Positions 1 to 8,626 are shown, counted from the stretch's first letter. The stretch is DNA of 64,000 nt from an uncultured Bacilli bacterium (GCA_934167665.1 CAKPLN010000005.1:1-64000), one strand, 5' to 3'. Program-made: numbers and translations. The notes: generated by a model from the sequence alone, not told the origin.

Positions 1-48
1 TGTTCTATTTCTTTTTCTTAAAATATATGCTATAGCATTTTTTAGCAT
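1..48 (-). CDS. Start of a membrane protein, possibly an ABC-transporter permease (runs off the window)
   Basis: Only 16 codons are inside the window. An ATG at 48-46 is preceded by a strong AGGAGG ribosome binding site at 62-57. The peptide begins MLKNAIAYILRKRNRT, which resembles the cytoplasmic start of FtsX/MacB-type permeases (short basic N-terminus just before the first membrane helix). The family call is inference from 16 residues. Confidence 0.35.
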   Translation of the reverse strand, partial: MLKNAIAYILRKRNRT

Positions 49-109
49 TTTATCAACCTCCTATCTTCAGATTTTTTATTTAAGAATGTATATAGTCCAT
101 GCAATTATA

Positions 110-376
110 TTATTTTTTTAGATCTTTGTCAATTTTTCCATCAGCAGACTTAATATCTTCTTCTACATAAATTTCAAATGTTACACCACTTAATTTTTTA
201 TCTTTGTAAGTGTATTTACCATCTTTGATTACTAAATTTTCTCCTGTTTTCTTAATTTTAAGCTGACCATTTATTGGTGTGTTTTTATAAGTTACTGTTA
301 TAAAAGCACCATAAGTTGTATGTGAATAATGAGTATCATTTCCTATTGTGAATTTTAATCCATCTTTGTCTTTTAA
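110..376 (-). pseudogene. Fragment of a SpaA/prealbumin-like surface protein domain
   Basis: An open frame of 88 codons ends at TAA 112-110 and is preceded in frame by a TAA at 379-377, with no start codon. The translation contains INGQLKIKKTGENL followed by LSGVTFEIYVEEDIKSADGK, the typical beginning of a SpaA or Cna-B-like prealbumin domain of Gram-positive surface proteins and pilins. It is joined abruptly to a ParB-like fragment, so it is a deletion scar and not a working gene. No sortase motif is left. Confidence 0.6.
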
Positions 377-560
377 TTAACCGTAATACAAGAACTAATA
401 CTCCATTTTCTTTTATGCTATCACGCATATTAAACATATCTTCATTTTCAATGACTTTAAATTGGTGGTCTGGAAAATCATCAATATTACTTATTTTAAT
501 ATCAATACCTTTTTCAAACTTATCATTAGTTCTTTCTTCTTCTGCTGTAAAAAGGTCGTC
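371..560 (-). pseudogene. parB: ParB N-terminal fragment
   Basis: Reading the minus strand from 560, a frame without start encodes LFTAEEERTNDKFEKG and then IDDFPDHQFKVIENED and MRDSIKENGVL. This is the characteristic N-terminal nuclease/CTP-domain lead of chromosomal and plasmid ParB proteins (IDDFP.H.F.V....M..L..SIKENGVL). The frame then runs into the surface-protein fragment. Both ends are lost, so it is non-functional. It lies directly behind the ParA remnant, as expected for a parAB locus. Confidence 0.65.
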
Positions 561-1087
561 TAACTTTATTTATTATCTTAAATAAATCAGTCATACCTCT
601 TAAAGTATTCACTTTGTACTGGTATGATAATGCTATTTGCACTAGCAAGAACATTTATTGTAAGCATACCTAAAGTTGGTTGACAGTCTAAAAGTATATA
701 ATCATAGTCATCTTTAATACTAGATAAGCAATTCCTTAAAGTATATTCTCTACTCATTGCATAGGTTAGTGAATTTTCTAATGCTGATAAAGAAAGATTA
801 GATGGAATTAAATCCACATTTTCACTATGGTGTAATATACTTTCTTTTGTCTTAATTTCTTCATCATTCATAGATTGCTCCATTAAATCAGTTAAAGTAT
901 ATTTCAATTCATTTTCATCATACCAACCTGCGTAAGTAGTTAAATTACTCTGAGGATCAACATCTACAACTAACACTCTTTTTCCTTGTTTAGCCAATGC
1001 TACACCAAGATTAAAGGTTGTTGTTGTTTTACCAACTCCTCCTTTCTGATTTGTGATTGCAATTACCTTGCACTTACTTTCTTGCAT
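559..1087 (-). pseudogene. parA: Truncated ParA/Soj partition ATPase
   Basis: The intact part (587-1087, 166 codons) begins MQESKCKVIAITNQKGGVGK, with the deviant Walker A KGGVGKTT, the VDVDPQSN motif and the LLDCQPTLG Walker B region of ParA/Soj. After SEYF the frame is broken by an indel. The next ParA piece, GMTDLFKIINKVRR, follows in another frame (about 594-559) and the sequence then passes straight into ParB. ParA proteins are normally about 250-280 residues, so the C-terminal third is missing. RBS AAGGAGG lies before the ATG. It was probably part of a plasmid or integrative element. Confidence 0.75.
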
Positions 1088-1157
1088 ATTCTCGCCTCCT
1101 TTCTTTTAATTTAGCCACCTTAATTTAATAAGATGGCTATGTATTCCATTTCTGGCA

Positions 1158-1189
1158 TAAAAAAAGAACTGACCATTTTTAATCAGTTC
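1158..1189 (-). terminator. Rho-independent terminator
   Basis: On the minus strand GAACTGA pairs with TCAGTTC around a 10-nt loop (1166-1189) and is followed by seven T residues. It ends transcription of the 48-residue ORF just upstream. Confidence 0.75.
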
Positions 1190-1197
1190 AAATATGT

Positions 1198-1344
1198 TTA
1201 ATAAATTTTATTTAATTTTAAAATTAGTTCATCAATAGGTTCTGTATAGATACCTTGTTTTAATTTATCATTTTTAAATTGTATTAAGGCATTTAAAATT
1301 ATGTTAGTTTCTATATTCTTAATAGGTAGTTTTATTTTTTTCAT
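1198..1344 (-). CDS. Small conserved-looking accessory protein, 48 residues
   Basis: ATG 1344-1342, stop TAA 1200-1198, with a GAGGGAG ribosome binding site. The product starts MKKIKLPIKNIETN, contains QGIYTEPIDELILKLN and has no membrane segment. It is followed at once by a rho-independent terminator, which supports real expression. It lies between the leader-like ORFs and the parA remnant, so it is probably cargo of the same mobile element. I do not recognise a function. Confidence 0.45.
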   Translation of the reverse strand: MKKIKLPIKNIETNIILNALIQFKNDKLKQGIYTEPIDELILKLNKIY

Positions 1345-1413
1345 TATAACCACACTCCCTCTGTTTCTTATCTATATTATATAGGAATATGGTTAATAAG
1401 TTAATTGTGCAAT

Positions 1414-1431
1414 TTAGTAAAAGTTTTTCAT
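1414..1431 (-). other. Five-codon micro-ORF MKNFY (leader-like, copy A)
   Basis: GCAGGAGTT directly precedes ATG AAA AAC TTT TAC TAA. The GGAGTT-ATG-AAA context is shared with two other copies at 1526-1543 and 3419-3436. It lies upstream of the 48-residue ORF. A translated leader or attenuator is inference. Confidence 0.35.
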
Positions 1432-1525
1432 AACTCCTGCACATTTATTCTTTTTAACATTTTTCAAGTAAAAATATGTTTAAAATGTAAAAAGAGATTT
1501 TATTTTTTCCTTTATTTTCAAGGGG

Positions 1526-1543
1526 TTAATAGTGTTTTTTCAT
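1526..1543 (-). other. Five-codon micro-ORF MKKHY (leader-like, copy B)
   Basis: GTGGGGAGTT precedes ATG AAA AAA CAC TAT TAA, only 10 nt after the stop of the 29-residue ORF at 1554-1643. The same pentapeptide is encoded at 3419-3436 with different codons. Confidence 0.4.
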
Positions 1544-1553
1544 AACTCCCCAC

Positions 1554-1643
1554 TTACCAGTTAATACTCGTAGATGGTAAACTTTTTACATCTTCGTTCT
1601 TTTTTTTATTTTTTCTCATTTCTCTTTTTTGATACATATCCAT
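1554..1643 (-). CDS. Small basic ORF, 29 residues, upstream of the leader-like ORF
   Basis: ATG 1643-1641, stop TAA 1556-1554, start MDMYQKREMRKNKKKNEDV, end STSINW. It has a moderate RBS (AAAGTGA). A decayed second copy is seen near 3450-3540, where the ATG has become ACG and the frame is broken, while the end NINW plus TAA and the following MKKHY micro-ORF are kept. Function unknown. Confidence 0.35.
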   Translation of the reverse strand: MDMYQKREMRKNKKKNEDVKSLPSTSINW

Positions 1644-1677
1644 TATTTATCACTTTCTTTTTATACCGTGTAATTTG

Positions 1678-2358
1678 TTACTTACAAATATTTCCATCAC
1701 TATATGATATATAAATTGTATTAACAAATCCAATACCATCATTATTTATTCTATATTGAATTATCGTAAAATTTTTATTTTTATCATAATAATAGTTTTC
1801 ATTATTACATTCAATTTTATCTAAAGTATTTAAATATCTATCTATCAAAATATTTACTTCATCGGGTTGTTTAATTGTTTTTAATTTAGTTGTATACGCT
1901 TCCATTCCTCCCGTTCCTCTGTAATAAGAATATCTGGGTATTGGAATACTTATATTATTCATATAGTCTAATTCATAAGAGTTTTTAAAAAATGTTTTAT
2001 TAAAAATCAAAATGATTACTATTAAAAATAGTCCAATTAAAGTAATTAATCCAATCGATAGAATAATTAATTTTTTCTTTTCTGTTTTCTTAATATATTT
2101 GCTGTAATCCAATAATTTATCTGCTGATAAATCCAAATTATTTTTACTTGTTGTTTCTCCACTTAATAAATCATTAATAGTAATACTTAATTCTTTACAT
2201 AATGAATGAAACAAGGAAACATCAGGCATAGTTTTTCCATTCTCCCATCTACTTATCGATTTACTTGTTATACCTAATTTTTCAGCTAATTGTTCTTGAG
2301 TAAGTTTTAAATTTTTTCTACATGTTGCTATATATTTTCCAATTTTTTCTTGATTCAT
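1678..2358 (-). CDS. XRE-family transcription regulator with a membrane anchor
   Basis: I start at ATG 2358 (MNQEKIGKYIATCRKNLKL), 7 nt behind GAGGG; an in-frame start 18 nt earlier lacks such a site. Residues 4-60 are a lambda-repressor-type helix-turn-helix (TQEQLAEKLGITSKSISRWE). Residues about 93-120 form one hydrophobic membrane helix after a Lys-rich stretch. The C-terminal half, likely extracytoplasmic, is unrecognised. This is a common membrane-tethered one-component regulator layout. No linked target is evident. Confidence 0.7.
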   Translation of the reverse strand: MNQEKIGKYIATCRKNLKLTQEQLAEKLGITSKSISRWENGKTMPDVSLFHSLCKELSITINDLLSGETTSKNNLDLSADKLLDYSKYIKKTEKKKLIILSIGLITLIGLFLIVIILIFNKTFFKNSYELDYMNNISIPIPRYSYYRGTGGMEAYTTKLKTIKQPDEVNILIDRYLNTLDKIECNNENYYYDKNKNFTIIQYRINNDGIGFVNTIYISYSDGNICK

Positions 2359-2438
2359 ACTAATCCCTCTTTTCAAAAGCGATTATATATTATTTGGTTC
2401 AAAATTTACAGGACACAGCCTGAGAATTTAGCAAATTA

Positions 2439-3293
2439 TTATTTTATTTTATCAAATTTCTTTTGCTCTTTTATTTCTAATTTTTTCCTTTCTCTTTCAA
2501 GTCCTTTTAAACTCTTTTTAGGTGTTGGCATTTCTTCTGGCATCATTCCACCAATATCTGCAATCACTTTTCTAACTTTTTTCCCTACCTCATAATGTAC
2601 ATCTTTTGCTTCTTTTTCTCCTTGTACATTGTCTTTTAAAAGTTTTTGCTTAGTTTGATTTATTCTAAATAAATTAGCTACTAATTCATCTTCATTCATA
2701 TTATCCAAAATATCTTCTCTATAACGTAATTTTTTTCTTTTAAATATATCATCGGCAGTTTCTCCATTATATAATCCTTTATATCCCGCATTATGAAATT
2801 CAGCCATATTTTTAACACCAGCAGATGAAGCAACTTTTTGAAGCGTATAGTTACCTTGCTTTGTTAATTTTCTTTGATAAAATCTTTTTTCATCATCTGA
2901 TAAAGAATCATATTCTTGTTCAGTTATTTCCTGCTTTCTCGTTTGAATAGCAAAATATGTTTGTCCCAAAGCAACAACTTCTTTGCTTGGATCTGCATTT
3001 TGTACTATCAAATAGCATATGTATCTTGATAATTTATAATCTTTAATAATTTCTTTTTTCCCTTTACCAGTTTTTATTGGCTTGTTGACCTCAACAAGCC
3101 AATCCTCCTCGCTTGAAACGCTGTTATTTGCTGATAAAACTGCTTTGTCTATTACTTTTTGAAAATTTCTCCAATCCTTGTATTCCAATACTACTTGTAA
3201 TTCACGGGCATACCAATATTCATTTCCATAATCATCAATATGTTTTATATTTTCAAAAGTACTGTTAGAATATTTATTTTCAATTATCTTCAT
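2439..3293 (-). CDS. dinD: DinD / BRO-N-like damage-inducible protein
   Basis: Start chosen at ATG 3293 (MKIIENKYSNSTFENIKHID) because GGAGGT sits 4 nt before it, while the earlier ATG overlaps that site. The N-terminus has the BRO-N signature NEYWYARELQVVLEY.DW.NF followed by KEIIKDYKLSRYICYLIVQN and ALGQTYFAIQTRKQEI, and the C-terminal part has GYKGLYNGETADDI and HYEVGKKVRKVI.DIGG. This is the full domain order of E. coli DinD-like proteins (about 280 residues). DinD is SOS-induced and reported to affect RecA filaments; here the role is inferred. It is often carried on accessory DNA. Confidence 0.8.
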   Translation of the reverse strand: MKIIENKYSNSTFENIKHIDDYGNEYWYARELQVVLEYKDWRNFQKVIDKAVLSANNSVSSEEDWLVEVNKPIKTGKGKKEIIKDYKLSRYICYLIVQNADPSKEVVALGQTYFAIQTRKQEITEQEYDSLSDDEKRFYQRKLTKQGNYTLQKVASSAGVKNMAEFHNAGYKGLYNGETADDIFKRKKLRYREDILDNMNEDELVANLFRINQTKQKLLKDNVQGEKEAKDVHYEVGKKVRKVIADIGGMMPEEMPTPKKSLKGLERERKKLEIKEQKKFDKIK

Positions 3294-3418
3294 TGCTACC
3301 TCCATTTATATTAATTATATTAAATTTTTCTTTATATCCCTACTAGCACATATTTTTATAGTTTTTTATAGTAAATATGCAGAAAGAATTTAGTAATTCT
3401 TCATTTATTTTGAAGGTT

Positions 3419-3436
3419 TTAATAATGTTTCTTCAT
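3419..3436 (-). other. Five-codon micro-ORF MKKHY (leader-like, copy C)
   Basis: GTAGGGAGTT precedes ATG AAG AAA CAT TAT TAA. It encodes the same pentapeptide as copy B with two synonymous changes and lies upstream of the DinD-like gene. Confidence 0.4.
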
Positions 3437-3738
3437 AACTCCCTACTTACCAGTTGATATTTGTTTTATGTTTATCTGCTAACTTGATTATTTTTTTCTT
3501 ATCTAGCACTTCTTTTTTGACACGTATCCGTGTTTATCTCCTTTTTTAATTTATAAGTAAACTAAATCGTGTCTATTATATCATGAATTATACCGTCTTA
3601 GATAGTCTAAAACCTCATTATAACAATTTAAGTCATCCCATTTTCCTATAATAAAATGTTCTGCCTACTATATTAAAAAGGGCAGAATTTCTATTCTGAT
3701 CTATTACATAAATTACAAGTATACTTGTAATTTGTAGT
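3437..3738 (-). other. Gene-poor stretch with decayed remnants and palindromes
   Basis: Positions 3450-3540 are a decayed homologue of 1550-1650 (start codon ATG changed to ACG). On the minus strand about 3594-3665 encodes a short tail, KWDDLNCYNEVLDYLRRYNS, that looks like the end of a lost gene. Positions 3710-3733 are a perfect 24-bp palindrome centred on GTATAC behind the acetyltransferase remnant, possibly its terminator. Confidence 0.4.
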
Positions 3739-4319
3739 TTATTTCTTATATCCAGTTTTATCTTTTTCTGTGATTTGTCGAATTACTCTACAAGGATTAC
3801 CTACCGCAATTACATTTGATGGAATATCTTCAGTTACAATACTTCCAGCACCTATAATTGTATTACCTCCAATAGAAACTCCGAAAAGAATTTTTACATC
3901 TCCACCTAACCATACATTTTCACCAATATGAACTGGTTTCCATGACATCCACCATTAATTCTTTCTTCTGCATCTATGGCATGATTAACAGCATATATTC
4001 CAACATTTGGCCCTATTAACGTATTTCTACCAATTATTACTTCTGCACAATCCAAAATTACACAACCAAAATTTATATATACATTATCTTCTATTGTAAT
4101 ATTTTTCCAAAATTCAAATTTAAAATCAGGTTCAATCCAAACTGATTTTCCAACTTTTTTAAATAAATTTCTCATAATAGTTTGTCGCTTTTCTGCTTCT
4201 TCATCATCAGTTTTATTATAATCATGAAATAACCTTTTAGCTACAATTCTTCTTTGAAATAAATCATCATCGAAATCATTATAAATTAATCCTTTTTGTA
4301 ATTTTTTCCACTCATTCAT
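3739..4319 (-). pseudogene. Frameshifted sugar O-acetyltransferase (LacA/Maa/NodL type)
   Basis: The N-terminal part (MNEWKKLQKGLIYNDFDDDL) is the maltose-acetyltransferase N-domain; next comes the left-handed beta-helix of hexapeptide repeats (DNVYINFGCVILD.AEVIIGRNTLIGPNVGIYAVNHAIDAEER). The catalytic His is in NHAID. Near 3946-3960 the frame shifts within GGTGGATGTCATGG; the other frame continues SWKPVHIGENVWLGG...GVSIGGNTIIGAGSIVTEDIP.NVIAVGNP. Both halves together equal a normal 190-residue enzyme, so a small indel killed it recently. Confidence 0.85.
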
Positions 4320-4461
4320 GCATAAAGCCTCACTTTCAAATTACTATCAACAACTATATTATATCATGACCAATCATTTTTCTTACCATACCACCTAATA
4401 TTTATAATATTTCAAAACATACATCAACTAATTCTGATAATACCTACAAATATAAATATTA

Positions 4462-4977
4462 TCATTTATCTTTTTTCAATAGCACTATCAAAAGTATTAA
4501 AGTAATCACAATAATCATAAATGGAGCTACTTTAAAATATATCCACTCAAAACTATGCCATAATGTCCCAATAATAGCCCATTCAGGATTACTAAAATCC
4601 CACGATAAATATGGGCTACCTAATACAGCTAATAAGACAAATAATAATATTAGACATATATCTATTACCATTAAACAATTACCAAACATACGTCTTTTTC
4701 TCTTCTGTTCTATTGATAACTGTTCATTTATAACTTCTAATTTTTCTGATATCACTTTCAAATCATTATTTTCAACCTTTTCAATACTATTGCCAAGAAT
4801 TATGCTAACAGGAGTTTCAAATATTTCTGATATTTCAACTAACATCTCAGCATCAGGAACCGATAAACCAGACTCCCATTTTGAAATGGTTTGCCTAACT
4901 ACATGTAATTTAATACTTAATTCTTCTTGAGAAAGACCTTTATTTTTTCTTAACATTTTCAAATTATCTTTTAACAT
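4462..4977 (-). CDS. XRE-family regulator with two C-terminal membrane helices
   Basis: Start at ATG 4977 (MLKDNLKMLRKNKGLSQEEL), with AAAGGAGAG 7 nt upstream; a longer in-frame reading has no RBS. Residues 1-60 are an HTH_3 domain (SQEELSIKLHVVRQTISKWE). Residues 60-95 form a charged, probably coiled-coil linker, followed by two hydrophobic helices at about 97-118 and 146-167. The layout is the widespread small membrane-bound XRE regulator of Bacillota. It lies downstream of the lipoprotein at 5085-5645 and may share its transcript. Confidence 0.7.
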   Translation of the reverse strand: MLKDNLKMLRKNKGLSQEELSIKLHVVRQTISKWESGLSVPDAEMLVEISEIFETPVSIILGNSIEKVENNDLKVISEKLEVINEQLSIEQKRKRRMFGNCLMVIDICLILLFVLLAVLGSPYLSWDFSNPEWAIIGTLWHSFEWIYFKVAPFMIIVITLILLIVLLKKDK

Positions 4978-5017
4978 AATTTTCTCTCCTTTCATCAAAT
5001 TTAGCTTATTACAAATA

Positions 5018-5040
5018 ATCCATTGCCACAAGCAATGGAT
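5018..5040. repeat. 8-bp inverted repeat (possible weak terminator)
   Basis: ATCCATTG and CAATGGAT are separated by 7 nt, between the lipoprotein and the XRE regulator genes. There are four T residues on the plus side only, so it is a weak terminator at most, or an operator. Confidence 0.35.
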
Positions 5041-5084
5041 TTTAACATAATAATCTACTCTTAATATTTATCTTATTCTTACAA

Positions 5085-5645
5085 TTATTTATATAATCTT
5101 AAAACTTGGTATTGATATATTCCATCTTCTTCTGTATAACCAATTGAAATACCCTTACCATTATTTGCTATCTCACCAGAATTAACTTTTAACTTAACAT
5201 CATCTAATAACGTATCAATTTCTAAATCAGTAATTTCACTGTTATTAGCTTTAATTAAATATTTAATATATGAAATAGCATCAGCCTCATATTTACTAGC
5301 TTTATCTACGTATAAAAGTATATAATCAACAATTTCATTCGTCTTATCACCAGTATATTTTTCAGGAACAACTACCAAATATATACCATCAATTAAACCA
5401 TACCAATATTGTTTATTACTTTCAGTTAAATAATCAACTGATGCTGGATTTAAAGAACTATTATCAACTACTTCTGTATTAAATTTTGCCACTAAAATAT
5501 CAACAGTTTCTTTTTCAACAGAGCCATATTTTTCCTGTGTTTTTTGCAAATTCTTTTTAGCAGCTTCCAAATCAGATTTACCGCATCCCGTCAATCCAAA
5601 AATCACAAAACCACCTATTAAAATAGTCAACATTATTTTTTTCAT
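5085..5645 (-). CDS. Putative lipoprotein of unknown function
   Basis: 186 residues. The signal peptide MKKIMLTILIGGFVIFG is followed by lipobox LTGC, so Cys-21 is the predicted lipidated residue. A coiled-coil-like stretch (LEAAKKNLQKTQEKYGSVEK) follows, and the rest is a mixed domain with many acidic residues (SGEIANNGKGISIGYTEEDG). RBS GGAGGCG is 6 nt before ATG. I do not recognise the domain. Confidence 0.6.
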   Translation of the reverse strand: MKKIMLTILIGGFVIFGLTGCGKSDLEAAKKNLQKTQEKYGSVEKETVDILVAKFNTEVVDNSSLNPASVDYLTESNKQYWYGLIDGIYLVVVPEKYTGDKTNEIVDYILLYVDKASKYEADAISYIKYLIKANNSEITDLEIDTLLDDVKLKVNSGEIANNGKGISIGYTEEDGIYQYQVLRLYK

Positions 5646-5737
5646 ACTAACGCCTCCAATACTATAAAATAATTCTTATTATCAATATACAACAAACATT
5701 ATAATTCTCATAGCTAAAAAGGTTTACTAGCTTTATT

Positions 5738-7210
5738 TTAAATATGTACCTCATGTGATACATTACTTACACCCTTATTTTGTACAGTAAACATATGATT
5801 CAACTCACTATTTTTAACTGATTCTCTACGTGTTGGAATAAATCCTCCACATACTGTAGGTATTTCATTAACATTACTAATTTGATGATTTATTAAAGCA
5901 TTACTTCTAATCCTCTCCAAATTACAATCAATCCCATCCGTTAATGACCAATATGATATTCCAGACAACTTCACCCCTGATTTATTAATAACATCGGCTA
6001 TATCAGTAATTTTTTTATCTTTTTCTTGATATGCTCTCTCTAAAGATACATCAGCAAAGGGCCCATATACTCTTGGAATATCATTTTTACCCAAACACAT
6101 ATCAAATTCTGTAATTTGTATTTTCATTCCTTCATCCTGTAATTTTTTAAAATCGGCAAAACACCTTTCAATACTACCCAAATCTTGAGAAATTGTAATA
6201 TGCATTTGAGAACCTAATGTATCAATCAATCCTGGTGTAGTTAAACTAAGAGTTTCAAATACTTTTTGTCGTCTCTTATCATCTTCCAAAAATGGCTCAT
6301 TATAAAGATAACTAACACCTTCAGGCTTATTAGTCAAAGCATAATCAAAACAAGACATTAACTCTGGCATTGATATTCCATATTTATCTTCCCAAATATT
6401 ATAATATTCACCTTGAGCATTTTTATCAAAACTAACTATTTCATTAAACAAATCAACAGCATTAATAACAGGTTCTTCTTTACCATTTATATTTATTTTA
6501 TGACTAGAATTATAGGTATTAATAAAGTCTATACTCCTCTTAACATATTCCCTAATAATCATCATTATTTCCTCTTTAGATTTACCACTAAATATTTTAC
6601 CATCCTCTTTAACAAGCAAAGAATGAAATCTAACCTGTTTACCATTTCTATATGCAAAATCTAAATCTCTCTTAGCAAAATAAAAATCATATTTACTATC
6701 TTTATCAATATCATATTTATTTATCACTTTGTATATTCTACCAGATCCAATTAACATACTATTAAATAATGACAATTGGGAATTTAAATTTGCAATTTCA
6801 TCATAACTAACTGATTTTGTTTGATCCCACTCTTCTGATATAAAATGATGATTCAAAGACAATATTTCTTGACTCCTTGGATGTGTCCCATCAATAACTG
6901 ACATTAACTCCTCTTCAGATAATATTCCTAAATACTTTAATCTATTAATTCTAGAATCCTTTAAGCTCTGATCGTGATATACCATTGTATCTTGATAACT
7001 TTGAAAAATCTTCCTCTTTGCCGCCTCCAAATCCAATCCATCAATAGACTCAAGTATACAATTTAGGTGATTAATCTGATCACAGTTTACTACAAAATCC
7101 ATTAGCTCCTCTAAAGACTGACATTGAACAATTGAAAGTAAATCGATTTGTTCTGAACTAAAATAGCCTCCCATAATAGGAGAATCTACATTTAAACTAT
7201 AATTATTCAT
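5738..7210 (-). CDS. Glycoside hydrolase family 10-like protein (putative xylanase fold, cytoplasmic)
   Basis: 490 residues, no signal peptide or membrane segment. Residues 1-150 are an unrecognised N-terminal region. From about residue 190 the GH10 landmarks appear in order: VRFHSLLV (family H-TLVW strand), INAVDLFNEIV (acid/base Glu in the NE pair), LGSQMHI (family QSHI), KIQITEFDM (nucleophile Glu in ITE-D) and ISYWSLTD near the end. Both catalytic Glu residues are kept. GH10 enzymes cleave beta-1,4-xylan outside the cell; without a secretion signal this one would act on imported oligomers or has another substrate. It stands alone; no sugar transporter is adjacent. Confidence 0.65.
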   Translation of the reverse strand: MNNYSLNVDSPIMGGYFSSEQIDLLSIVQCQSLEELMDFVVNCDQINHLNCILESIDGLDLEAAKRKIFQSYQDTMVYHDQSLKDSRINRLKYLGILSEEELMSVIDGTHPRSQEILSLNHHFISEEWDQTKSVSYDEIANLNSQLSLFNSMLIGSGRIYKVINKYDIDKDSKYDFYFAKRDLDFAYRNGKQVRFHSLLVKEDGKIFSGKSKEEIMMIIREYVKRSIDFINTYNSSHKININGKEEPVINAVDLFNEIVSFDKNAQGEYYNIWEDKYGISMPELMSCFDYALTNKPEGVSYLYNEPFLEDDKRRQKVFETLSLTTPGLIDTLGSQMHITISQDLGSIERCFADFKKLQDEGMKIQITEFDMCLGKNDIPRVYGPFADVSLERAYQEKDKKITDIADVINKSGVKLSGISYWSLTDGIDCNLERIRSNALINHQISNVNEIPTVCGGFIPTRRESVKNSELNHMFTVQNKGVSNVSHEVHI

Positions 7211-7306
7211 AATATTTACTCCTTAATTAATTGTATTGTATTGTACACATCCAATATTTTCATAAATATAACCAAACTAATTTATTTATTGTTTACTTTT
7301 TAGCTA

Positions 7307-7833
7307 TTATATTATAAAATGCCATTTCTTACCATCACTTTCTCTCACGTATTCTACTTCCAATAATTTAATTATTTTATACCTTTTTAAATAATTTTTT
7401 ACTTTTTCAATAGAAAACGTATTAATTGAATCAATCAAACTCCAAGCATCTCTATCTCCAAATAATTGTCCAACAAAATAACCATTATCTTCCAGAGAAT
7501 TATATATTTTATTCCATAACTCATCAAACTTATCTGGACTACAAAATGGAATACTAAAAAAAGCCGTCAATAACTCTGTTTCTGGCAATACTAAGTTTTC
7601 AAAATCACACTTACTAAATGAGATTAATTTCTTTTCATCATCAGATAATCTATTTAAAATAAAATCTTCATTTAATTGTCTATCAATAGCTAAAACTTTA
7701 TACCATGCTTAATCATATACTAGCACATCCCAAATCAATTGCACTATTTACATTATAATTATTTAAAAATTCAACAAGTAAATTCCAACATCTCACCATA
7801 AGTCCTACTTTGATAATTTGACCAATCTTTCAT
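7307..7833 (-). pseudogene. Decayed class I SAM-dependent methyltransferase (TehB-like)
   Basis: Pieces of one protein lie in three frames. The start MKDWSNYQSRTYGEML at 7833 is followed after a frameshift by LVEFLNNYNVNSAIDLGCA (SAM motif I), then an in-frame stop and a small deletion, then WYKVLAIDRQLNEDF (motif II). The long open part 7307-7588 continues LLTAFFSIPFCSPDKFDELW. At least two frameshifts and one stop are present. The layout matches small-molecule or tellurite-type methyltransferases of about 190 residues. It is dead in this genome. Confidence 0.75.
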
Positions 7834-7941
7834 CCTAAAACAATCATCTTCCAATGATCCTTTTATTTTAATAATGTGTTCTTAGTTCATAAATAATTAT
7901 TTTTTCAATACTATCTAATTTATTTGTTATAGCGATACTCT

Positions 7942-8610
7942 TTAACTAACTTTACAACTATTAATTTCATTATCAATTATCCATTTAATATCTTCTATTG
8001 CTTTATCAATATTAAAAATACCATTACCCACTGGATAATAAACAGGATAAACTCTATACATAGTATTATTAACTTCTATTTCATGATAAGTCTTCCTATT
8101 TTCTGAAACAGATATTTTTTTATTTAATACTATAGAACTAACTTGATTGCCAAAAGTAATAATCACTTTAGGTTTAATAATATCAATCTCTTTAAGTAAT
8201 AAATCAAGGTATTTTCCTAATACTTCATCAGAAAGTGGTCTAGCATCAATTTGTGTACATTTTCCAAGATTAGTAATAAAAACCTTATTCTTTTCTACTT
8301 CATTATATACATAATCACTAAATTCATAATCCCACTCTTTTGGTTTTCTTCTTAAAATCTCCTTATATGTCTCATCTGAAAGTAACCCTACACTATAAAA
8401 TAACTTCCAAATATTTTTTGTACCAATCCAAGGTGATTTTCTTCCCTTCCAAGACTTACTACTAGCAATATTCCTACCAGTAGGATTCATAAATACAAAG
8501 CAAATATCAGGCTTTAAACAACAACCACCATTATATATAGAATCTAATTCTATTGCCCCATATTTCATCTGCAATTTATCATACTCTTCTATCAAATCAC
8601 TAATCTGCAC
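7942..8610 (-). CDS. Uracil-DNA glycosylase superfamily protein
   Basis: 222 residues with a GTG start behind TGGTGAAG. FVFMNPTGRN occupies the place of the catalytic motif A, NLGKCTQIDARPL follows, then KPKVIITFGNQVSSIVL (the central strand of the UDG fold) and VYPVYYPVGNG near the C-terminus in place of the HPS loop. This fits the UDG/mug superfamily, though not a specific numbered family. No four-Cys iron-sulphur pattern is seen. It is 16 nt downstream of the AAA+ gene, so co-transcribed. Removal of uracil or another damaged base is inference. Confidence 0.6.
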   Translation of the reverse strand: MQISDLIEEYDKLQMKYGAIELDSIYNGGCCLKPDICFVFMNPTGRNIASSKSWKGRKSPWIGTKNIWKLFYSVGLLSDETYKEILRRKPKEWDYEFSDYVYNEVEKNKVFITNLGKCTQIDARPLSDEVLGKYLDLLLKEIDIIKPKVIITFGNQVSSIVLNKKISVSENRKTYHEIEVNNTMYRVYPVYYPVGNGIFNIDKAIEDIKWIIDNEINSCKVS

Positions 8611-8626
8611 TATACTTCACCAATCT

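Noticed and set aside
3946..3960. Programmed frameshift in the acetyltransferase
   Set aside because: No slippery heptamer or stimulator; the family never uses recoding. A plain indel explains it.
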